A stretch of 10,563 bases of DNA, taken from positions 1 to 10,563 of the forward strand of contig JAEZWY010000014.1 of assembly GCA_023442905.1 (NCBI GenBank), written 5' to 3'. Made by a program: the position numbers and the translations under genes. Position 1 is the stretch's first letter. Each line of letters opens with the position of its first letter. The notes under the pieces are model-generated. The model made no database searches and had not been told where the DNA came from. It worked only from the letters and a program-made list of their open reading frames with translations. Below are positions 5,520 to 10,563 of this stretch, in pieces. This stretch comes from Bacillota bacterium (GTDB lineage: Bacteria; Bacillota; Bacilli; Lactobacillales; Aerococcaceae).

Positions 5520-6302
5520 AATTTTCCACCACCAATGTTGGCGTCACGCCGAATTCTGGTAAATCGTCTTTAGTATGTACGCCAGTTTCAATAAAAATAG
5601 AGTCAATTCCTGCATTTTCGGCCGCGGAAATATCTGTCATTAGATTATCACCAAGAAATACTGCCTGATCTTTTCTATATCCAAGCTTAGCCAGTGCCCC
5701 TTCAATAATTAAAGCATTCGGCTTTCCACATACAGTTGGCGATACCCTTGTCGCTGCAGTAATAACTTGACCTAAGGCACCTGCACCAGGTACGAATCCT
5801 CTGTTTGAAGGAAACTGAACATCGGGGTTAGTTAGATAGAATGCTGCACCTCTTTGAACAGCAATGGATGCTTCAACTAATTGCGAGTAGGTCACTTCTT
5901 GATCAAGCCCAACTACTACAATATCACAGGCTGCTTGATCTACATCATCTACTAGCTTAAAGCCAGCTTGTATTACTTGGTCTTTTAAATAGCTCATGCC
6001 GATTACATAAGCATTCCCTTTGTTTTTTACCAATTTACCTGATTGTAAATCCTCCGCCAAAATAAAGCGTAAAGTATCTACTGATGTATAAAATGATGCC
6101 CCTGAACACTTAAACCCGTAATTTTATTTAAATTATCTGCAGCTGCTTGATGCTCTCGCATTGCATTATTGGTTACAAACATAAAAGGTATTTCTTCTTG
6201 AATCAAGCGTTCGATAAAATCTTTCGCACCCTCTATTGGTTGACCGCCGCGGTACATCGTACCATCTAAATCAATTAAAAAAACTTTATCCTTAAGAATC
6301 AT
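5491..6302 (-). pseudogene. yutF: NagD/YutF-type HAD phosphatase (TIGR01457 family), split by a one-base frameshift
   Basis: One HAD-IIA hydrolase gene lies in two frames. The first piece (6302 to stop TAG 6078-6080, 74 aa) has the nucleophile motif DLDGTMY (residues 11-17) and FVTNN (42-46). The second (stop at 5491; open frame from about 6100) has TNPDVQFP, GKPNALI with the motif III Lys, and FLGDNLMTDI with the motif IV acid residues. The join is at CAGGGGCATC (G-run at 6102-6099). One more G would read V-Q-G-A-S-F-Y-T-S-V-D-T-L-R-F-I-L-A-E-D and give an unbroken 270-aa protein, close to the ~256 aa of YutF. Neither piece alone has a full active site. The ATG follows the yutD stop with no gap. 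Causes could be a sequencing error, a recent mutation, or slippage on GGGG. The product, if made, would dephosphorylate small phosphorylated metabolites. Confidence 0.9.
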
Positions 6303-7016
6303 CTATGATTTATCCCCTTTTTCTTTAATACTAAAGGAATGTTGGCGTTTAGTTACTACCTTCTTTTTCACTGGTTTTTGACTTTGCCCACTTTTATTGG
6401 TTTGCTTATTCTGTGATATAGAAAAAGTTGGTCCCTTAGTTTGATCATATTTCTTATTTGATCTTTTTTGTTTCGTTTTATATTGGTTTGAACCAACTGA
6501 TTTTTGTCGGTTGTCTCCTTTTTTACCTTGATATGACTTTTTACCTGATGGATGGTTTTGTTGATATTTACTTTGCCGATTACGCGAAGTTTCATGGCTC
6601 TGGCTTTTCTGTTGTGCCCAAAAATCTTCATTGCGTTTTTGAATCTCTTCTGGTGTTCGTTCATGTGCAATGACAAAATAAGCCGCACCAAAACTGGCAT
6701 ATTCTAATAGGTAATCTGGTAAATGCTTAATCTTTTGCTCCAAACTACCAATCTTAGCATCATCAGCAAAGAATCCTTTTAAACGTAGTTGTTCATAAGA
6801 CCAATCGCCCACTACAAAATCATAAACATCTAAGATATCCATATATCGGTCAGCCAAGGCTTCTATATCTAACGCCTCACGATAATTATCGATGACAACA
6901 AAAGATTGGCCATTAATACGTAAATTTTCTGGATTTACTCGCTCTATCTTTGCAATTGGATAATTTAAATTCGCACGTTGTTCTTTTAATTCTTCTTGTC
7001 TTTTACGACTTAACAT
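6303..7016 (-). CDS. yutD: YutD-like domain protein with long basic low-complexity tail
   Basis: Residues 1-130 are the YutD (DUF1027) domain, with INGQSFVVIDNYREALD (34-50), YDFVVGDWSYEQLRLKGFF (65-83), LPDYLLEY (99-106) and GAAYFVIAHE (110-119). B. subtilis YutD is only about 100 aa. Here a further ~107 residues, rich in Lys, Gln, Ser and Asn, form a highly basic and probably disordered tail. The tail holds two short FSI motifs (GPTFSIS at 195-201, QHSFSIK at 225-231). Function is unknown; the tail suggests contact with nucleic acid, ribosome or an acidic partner, which is inference. AAGGAGGT five bases before ATG 7016 is ideal. The TAG stop abuts the ATG of the HAD gene, so the two are translationally coupled. 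Confidence 0.87.
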   Translation of the reverse strand: MLSRKRQEELKEQRANLNYPIAKIERVNPENLRINGQSFVVIDNYREALDIEALADRYMDILDVYDFVVGDWSYEQLRLKGFFADDAKIGSLEQKIKHLPDYLLEYASFGAAYFVIAHERTPEEIQKRNEDFWAQQKSQSHETSRNRQSKYQQNHPSGKKSYQGKKGDNRQKSVGSNQYKTKQKRSNKKYDQTKGPTFSISQNKQTNKSGQSQKPVKKKVVTKRQHSFSIKEKGDKS

Positions 7017-7047
7017 CCAATACCTCCTTACTAATCTCTATCTCAAT

Positions 7048-7076
7048 TCATCACTATGCTTTCACATGTATGTCAA
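7048..7076 (-). promoter_or_regulatory. Possible internal promoter ahead of yutD
   Basis: A perfect TTGACA (7076-7071) stands 17 bases before TGATGA (7053-7048), a poor -10, in the 82-bp gap between yunD and yutD. No terminator is visible in this gap, so yutD may be served both by read-through and by this weak promoter. Confidence 0.35.
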
Positions 7077-7098
7077 TAATCTTCTTTTAAACCATATA

Positions 7099-8538
7099 TT
7101 AGGCGTCATCTCGACTACTTGCCTGGTGAATTCTATCTGCAAGTAATTCTCTAATAAAAGGTTGTGACCATAAATAATGGTTTTTATTCGTTAATTCTGT
7201 GAAAAACGGCAAATACAAAAGATGGTCAATTGTAATGATTTTCAAGGGTTGGTCCAGGTCAAGATGAGCTATTTCTTCATTGTCTAATACCATTAATTGG
7301 CCAAAAATATCCCCTCGAAAACCTGATCCCTTAATTGGCATTGCTTGAAGGTCAGCGCGTAACGCTACAATTTGTGGATAAATATCCTGTAAATATTCCT
7401 TTACACTACACTCAACAACCATCAAACGGATTGGATGGGGTAAGGCCTTATGTAAATCATACTTGGAAACTGGACCTGCAGGTAATCCTTGTAAAAATAA
7501 TCCAGAATTTACTATAGCAATATCTGCACCACTCGCCTCTTTCATAGCCATCAATGTATAATATTGCAAAGGCGAATAGTGGTGTTCATCAGCAGCTAAG
7601 GCAATTGGCAAATGACCAATGACTTGATTTTTTAACTGTATTTGCCCTTCTTCTAACCAGTTTGAAATCTGATGATCGTCTGCTTCATAAGCAGAAATTC
7701 GATCCGAGGCGATTAATTCCTCGTCTAATTTAAAGTGGGCAGGATAGTCAATCATAACACCAGATTGATTAGCCATTTCTCTTTTATATGGCGTGTATAA
7801 ATGGTCTTGTTCTTGTAATCTATTCATTTCAAGTGTTAAATGCCCCATGAATTGACCATACTTACCACCACCTGTTAATAGGGTATGCCCAACCCATTCC
7901 CCTTCCGGTAAAACATGGTGAGTATGCGCACCAAAAATTACTAGAATTTCAGGAAATTGTTCAGCAATCTGGCGATCTGTTGGTAATCCGAGATGACTAA
8001 GCAACAATATACCATCAAAACTTTCACTTGCTTTAATCTCTTTCAAAACACGGGCAATACTTAATAATGGATCAATCGGTGTCCACCCAACAACGCCATA
8101 AGAAATCTCAAATGGTGCTGTCATACCAAGTACAGCAAATCGACTACCTTTATCAGTTTGAATCATGGTGTAATCTTTAGTATATTTAGGCGCTTTACGC
8201 GTATCTTTGTCGACGATATTACCTAGAACCACTGGGAAATCTGCGTCTCTATATAAATTATCTAAGACATCGTGTTGACTACCAATACCTTCATTATTAC
8301 CAATTGTTGCTACATCAACACCGATTTCATTCATTAACTTGACCATATTTTGCCCTTGGCTAGCCTCAGTTAAAGGATGCTGGCGGTCTACGGCATCACC
8401 AATATCAAAGAGAAAATAAGCCTCATCTTCATCGCGATGTTTATCCGCCTGTGTTTGATAATAACGTAAAAATTTTGGCCAATTCTCAAGGTGAGAATGC
8501 CAATCATTTGTATGATAAAAATGAATTATTTCCTTCAT
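7099..8538 (-). CDS. yunD: Cytoplasmic metallophosphatase/5'-nucleotidase (YunD type)
   Basis: A 479-aa, two-domain 5'-nucleotidase/UshA-superfamily enzyme without signal peptide, so probably intracellular, unlike secreted UshA. The N-terminal metallophosphoesterase domain (to about 240) shows its metal ligands in order: NDWHSH (11-16), DIGD (45-48), GNNE (80-83), SHLG (182-185) and GAHTHH (203-208). GNNE in place of the commoner GNHE is, as I recall, normal for YunD. The C-terminal nucleotidase domain (about 300-450) has VNSGLF (343-348) and GSGFRGDIFG (404-413). It likely hydrolyses nucleotides or sugar nucleotides; the substrate is not certain. An ATG ten codons upstream (8568) has no ribosome binding site, whereas GGGGTG stands five bases before ATG 8538. 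It heads the yunD-yutD-HAD-DUF1461 cluster. Confidence 0.9.
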   Translation of the reverse strand: MKEIIHFYHTNDWHSHLENWPKFLRYYQTQADKHRDEDEAYFLFDIGDAVDRQHPLTEASQGQNMVKLMNEIGVDVATIGNNEGIGSQHDVLDNLYRDADFPVVLGNIVDKDTRKAPKYTKDYTMIQTDKGSRFAVLGMTAPFEISYGVVGWTPIDPLLSIARVLKEIKASESFDGILLLSHLGLPTDRQIAEQFPEILVIFGAHTHHVLPEGEWVGHTLLTGGGKYGQFMGHLTLEMNRLQEQDHLYTPYKREMANQSGVMIDYPAHFKLDEELIASDRISAYEADDHQISNWLEEGQIQLKNQVIGHLPIALAADEHHYSPLQYYTLMAMKEASGADIAIVNSGLFLQGLPAGPVSKYDLHKALPHPIRLMVVECSVKEYLQDIYPQIVALRADLQAMPIKGSGFRGDIFGQLMVLDNEEIAHLDLDQPLKIITIDHLLYLPFFTELTNKNHYLWSQPFIRELLADRIHQASSRDDA

Positions 8539-8560
8539 ATCAACACCCCATTCATTCTGT

Positions 8561-8590
8561 ATTATCATATCATATTCATATACTTTTCAA
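8561..8590 (-). promoter_or_regulatory. Candidate promoter for the yunD cluster
   Basis: TTGAAA (8590-8585) with GATAAT (8566-8561) 18 bases downstream on the minus strand, about 22 bp before the yunD start. An overlapping TATGAT (8569-8564) has only a 15-base spacer. The position is good; exact boxes are uncertain. Confidence 0.4.
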
Positions 8591-8635
8591 CATGTGAAAA
8601 ATCTTGTAATTACCTTGTACATATCCTTTTAAATG

Positions 8636-8671
8636 AAAAAAGAAGTTAGTCTTTTGGGACCAACTTCTTTT
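8636..8671 (-). terminator. Intrinsic terminator of the marR-type gene
   Basis: A 14-bp stem (8671-8658 with 8651-8638 on the minus strand, one G-U pair) with a 6-base loop, ending in a run of six U (8641-8636) that partly overlaps the stem. It begins 17 bp after the regulator's stop. The G-U pair becomes an A-C mismatch on the plus strand, so the minus strand is favoured. Confidence 0.87.
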
Positions 8672-8688
8672 ATGGATATGTAGAAGGA

Positions 8689-9150
8689 TTACCCTTCCAA
8701 AATATTTTGGGCTGTAAATCCAAGTTTTTTCGTTAAGTTAATAAAAGTTTCCAAGTCGTCTTCGCTAAATTCTTGGAACATATCAGCAATTAATTGACTA
8801 TGTCCTGGGAAAACTTCTGCCATTTTTTCTCGGCCAAGTTTTGTAATTTCAGCATAGATTACACGACGATCTTCAGGATTATGTGTACGTTCAACAAACC
8901 CTTTGTCCTCTAAACGATCTATCACATAAGTTAAACTGGATGAGGGTATTAAAATGCGTTTCCCAATTTGTTGAATAGGTTGTTGTCCACGGTTATACAG
9001 TAATTCCAAAACAGTAAATTCGTTTTCGCTTAACCCTTTTTTACGCATATCTTTTTTTAACACTTCAAGGATATATTGGCTTCCTTTTAAGTGAACACGT
9101 AAAGCGTGTAAACTTTCAGCTGTTTGCGACGCGTCATGTTCTGCAGGCAT
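8689..9150 (-). CDS. MarR-family transcriptional regulator
   Basis: A 153-aa winged-helix DNA-binding protein. An N-terminal dimerisation helix (about 10-38) is followed by LSENEFTVLELLYNRG (40-55) and the helix-turn-helix QQIGKRILIPSSSLTYVIDRLEDKGF (60-85). The beta-wing has NPEDRR (91-96), then VIYAEITKLGREKM and C-terminal dimer helices. MarR proteins usually repress their own or neighbouring genes and release DNA on binding a ligand or on oxidation. There is no cysteine, so OhrR-like thiol sensing is unlikely. The ligand and targets cannot be read from the sequence; the gene is flanked by nth and yunD and has its own promoter and terminator, so it is monocistronic. GAGAAGGTG stands before ATG 9150. 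Confidence 0.9.
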   Translation of the reverse strand: MPAEHDASQTAESLHALRVHLKGSQYILEVLKKDMRKKGLSENEFTVLELLYNRGQQPIQQIGKRILIPSSSLTYVIDRLEDKGFVERTHNPEDRRVIYAEITKLGREKMAEVFPGHSQLIADMFQEFSEDDLETFINLTKKLGFTAQNILEG

Positions 9151-9183
9151 GTTTTCACCTTCTCTTTCATTTCTTTGTCCATA

Positions 9184-9212
9184 AATATACCCAACTTCAA
9201 AATATTAATCAA
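9184..9212 (-). promoter_or_regulatory. Promoter of the MarR-type gene
   Basis: TTGATT (9212-9207), a 17-base spacer and TATATT (9189-9184) on the minus strand, 34 bp before the start codon. It lies between nth and the regulator, so the regulator can be expressed apart from dnaD-nth. Confidence 0.65.
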
Positions 9213-9214
9213 GT
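9194..9214. promoter_or_regulatory. Candidate operator: imperfect dyad over the marR promoter
   Basis: A 21-bp imperfect palindrome (ACTT at 9194-9197, AAGT at 9211-9214, with AATATT near its centre) covers the -35 box and most of the spacer. Size and place fit autorepression by a MarR dimer, but only about half the positions are symmetric. A second dyad, CATGAAAATTCATG (9220-9233), lies just upstream and is an alternative site. Confidence 0.3.
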
Positions 9215-9261
9215 AATGGCATGAAAATTCATGGGGCTTATCGCCTTCAAAAATGCGATTT

Positions 9262-9912
9262 CTATTTGAGTTTTCGACATTCACAAAATGTTATCTTTGG
9301 ATCACTCTCACATTTTGGATTGCGGGCAGTACAGTATTCTCGGCCAAAATAAATAAACTGATGGTGAGCATCCCGCCATCTTTCTTTAGGTATTTTTGCC
9401 ATTAAGGTTTCTTCTGTTTCTCTCACACTTGCTTCTGGGTCAACAATGCCCATTCTTTTTGTCACTCGTTCAACATGCGTATCTACTGCAATTGTTGGAA
9501 TACCAAAGGCTTCGCTTAATACCACATTTGCTGTTTTACGACCAACGCCAGGTAGTCTAATCAATTCTTCTCTAGTTTTAGGAACTTGACCACCAAATTC
9601 ATCACGTATCATGATCGCTGTCTTTTTCATATTTTTAGCCTTATTATGATATAAGCCTATTGTTTTGATGTAATCTTCTAGGTCTTCAAGCTCAGCCTCA
9701 GCCAGATGATCTGGATCTGGATATTTAGCAAATAAGGCAGGTGTCACTTTATTAACTGCTACGTCAGTTGTTTGCGCCGACATAAGAACGGCAATGACTA
9801 ACTGAAATGGCGTTTGGTAGTCCAACATGGTTTTAGGATTTGGATACAATTTATCCAATTCATCTAGTATAGCAATAGTTTCTGCTTTTGTTTTTAAAGG
9901 TAATTTCGTCAA
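9262..9912 (-). CDS. nth: Endonuclease III with altered Fe-S cluster motif
   Basis: A 216-aa DNA glycosylase/AP lyase for base excision repair of oxidised pyrimidines. The helix-hairpin-helix LPGVGRKTANVV (120-131) holds the catalytic Lys126 (E. coli K120), and VDTHVERV (143-150) the catalytic Asp144 (E. coli D138). The [4Fe-4S] loop should be C-x6-C-x2-C-x5-C. Here the positions are C194, C201, D204 and C210, so the third ligand is Asp, and an extra C212 follows (CEC near the end). Whether a cluster still forms is unclear. The start is TTG at 9912, with GGGAGG about eight bases upstream; no ATG fits. It follows dnaD by 14 bp, the same pairing as in Bacillus. No clear terminator follows, so read-through into the MarR gene is possible. 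Confidence 0.94.
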   Translation of the reverse strand: MTKLPLKTKAETIAILDELDKLYPNPKTMLDYQTPFQLVIAVLMSAQTTDVAVNKVTPALFAKYPDPDHLAEAELEDLEDYIKTIGLYHNKAKNMKKTAIMIRDEFGGQVPKTREELIRLPGVGRKTANVVLSEAFGIPTIAVDTHVERVTKRMGIVDPEASVRETEETLMAKIPKERWRDAHHQFIYFGREYCTARNPKCESDPKITFCECRKLK

Positions 9913-9926
9913 AACGTATCCCTCCC

Positions 9927-10563
9927 TTACTTATTCAACCATTTAGTTACTGGTACTGGTGGTAAATTTTGCTCTTGTGTTTTTTGTTTATTAAAATTAG
10001 TTGAATCTTTGGCTTGGGTTTGTTTCCGTTTAGACCAGTTCAATAAGATGCGGTCCATATAATTCAATGAATAAACATTATTTAAAACCATTTCTTTTAA
10101 GGCTTCTTTTACAACATCTGGATCATAACCATCTTTTTGGAACCAATCGCCAATTTTTTGATACTCGATAGGCGATAATTGTCGCCCAAATTCAACTTGT
10201 ATCATGTCAAAAACTTCGCCCTCTTTAGTGGCTTTTGCTTGTTTAAAGCGGTGGCTTTCGTCTTCTTCATCTAATTGTGTTAATTTCTGATACAAGGGAT
10301 CTAACGAGTAATACTCAACCGATTTTCCTTCATCATTTTTATAAAAAGGAATACTTAGAAACCCCCGCTCAATTAAAGATTGAATCATATCATAAAGTTG
10401 TTGATCTTTCAGACCCATTCGTTGACCAATTAATGAAATCGCTGGAAAATCCTCTCCAGCCTGTTGAAAAGTCAGAAAATGAATCAGTAACATCATCTCT
10501 TCATTGCTAATATTTAAGCGATGATAAGATTCTAAAACACGATTGCGTAGTACAGTATAGTAT
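9927..10563 (-). CDS. dnaD: DnaD-family replication initiation protein (5' end cut off by window)
   Basis: The frame is open from the window edge to the TAA at 9927-9929, giving 211 visible residues; B. subtilis DnaD is 232 aa, so roughly 20 are missing. An internal ATG pair at 10496 is not the start, because family sequence continues upstream of it (VLRNRVLESYHRLNISNEEM). The N-terminal winged-helix domain (to about 95) is followed by an acidic linker (DEEDES) and the C-terminal DnaD domain with the signature YMDRILLNW (visible residues 168-176; YxxxIxxxW) for DNA binding. A polar tail ends in LPPVPVTKWLN. DnaD works with DnaB and DnaI to load the replicative helicase at oriC and in PriA restart. 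It is upstream of, and 14 bp from, nth. Confidence 0.93.
   Translation of the reverse strand, partial: YYTVLRNRVLESYHRLNISNEEMMLLIHFLTFQQAGEDFPAISLIGQRMGLKDQQLYDMIQSLIERGFLSIPFYKNDEGKSVEYYSLDPLYQKLTQLDEEDESHRFKQAKATKEGEVFDMIQVEFGRQLSPIEYQKIGDWFQKDGYDPDVVKEALKEMVLNNVYSLNYMDRILLNWSKRKQTQAKDSTNFNKQKTQEQNLPPVPVTKWLNK

Noticed and set aside
6036..6060. Separate gene starting at TTG 6060 for the second HAD fragment
   Set aside because: No ribosome binding site precedes it, and the in-frame sequence before TTG (ASFYTSVDTLRFI) is family sequence, so it is the rest of one frameshifted gene.
6368..6700. 110-aa ORF on the minus strand inside yutD
   Set aside because: It is an alternate frame of the Lys/Gln-rich tail, has no ribosome binding site or known domain, and disappears if the well-supported yutD frame is accepted.
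9236..9262. Terminator after nth
   Set aside because: Only a 5-bp stem (ATCGC/GCGAT) with a long loop and no U-run is visible.
9087..9284. 65-aa minus-strand ORF between nth and the MarR gene
   Set aside because: It overlaps the end of nth, the marR promoter and the marR start in another frame; its sequence resembles no family and it has no proper start signal.

Overview
The window is a stretch of a low-GC Gram-positive (Firmicutes) chromosome. It starts with the first 75 bases of a 16S rRNA gene on the minus strand. That 16S start, the AT-rich housekeeping genes and the Firmicutes gene pairs (dnaD-nth; yunD/yutD/NagD-like HAD/DUF1461 membrane protein) point to Lactobacillales. The 16S stretch looks closest to what I remember of Aerococcaceae, but 75 bases cannot settle the genus. 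No phage, IS, CRISPR or defence genes are visible. This is core chromosome, and the unusual signals are in regulation and gene decay.

Layout. (1) 1-630: the 16S 5' end, its leader with a boxB/boxA-like antitermination site, and five sigma-A-like promoters in tandem. All five read toward 16S, are about 80 bp apart, and have paired A-tracts directly upstream of each -35 box. (2) 635-3060: the minus-strand operon ppiB > yugI (S1-domain RNA-binding protein) > pgi, closed by an intrinsic terminator just before the rRNA promoters. (3) 3061-3250: a divergent intergenic region with two extended -10 promoters. (4) 3251-4786: the plus-strand pair yuiD (divergent PAP2 membrane protein) and yumC (ferredoxin/flavodoxin-NADP reductase), ended by a strong terminator shared with the converging minus-strand operon. 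(5) 4845-8538: the minus-strand cluster yunD (metallophosphatase/5'-nucleotidase), yutD with a long basic tail, a NagD/YutF-type HAD phosphatase split by a one-base frameshift in a G-run, and a DUF1461/TIGR01906 membrane protein. (6) 8636-9212: a monocistronic MarR-type regulator with its own promoter, a candidate operator and a terminator. (7) 9262-10563: dnaD (5' end cut off by the window edge) and nth (endonuclease III with one [4Fe-4S] cysteine position changed to Asp).

Five starts differ from the longest ORF because a ribosome binding site or the window edge decides them: pgi (2033), yuiD (3251), yunD (8538), nth (a TTG start at 9912) and dnaD (open through the window edge). The points most worth checking are the frameshifted HAD gene, the five-promoter rRNA array, and the altered Fe-S motif in Nth. 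I found no clear evidence for an undescribed multi-gene system.
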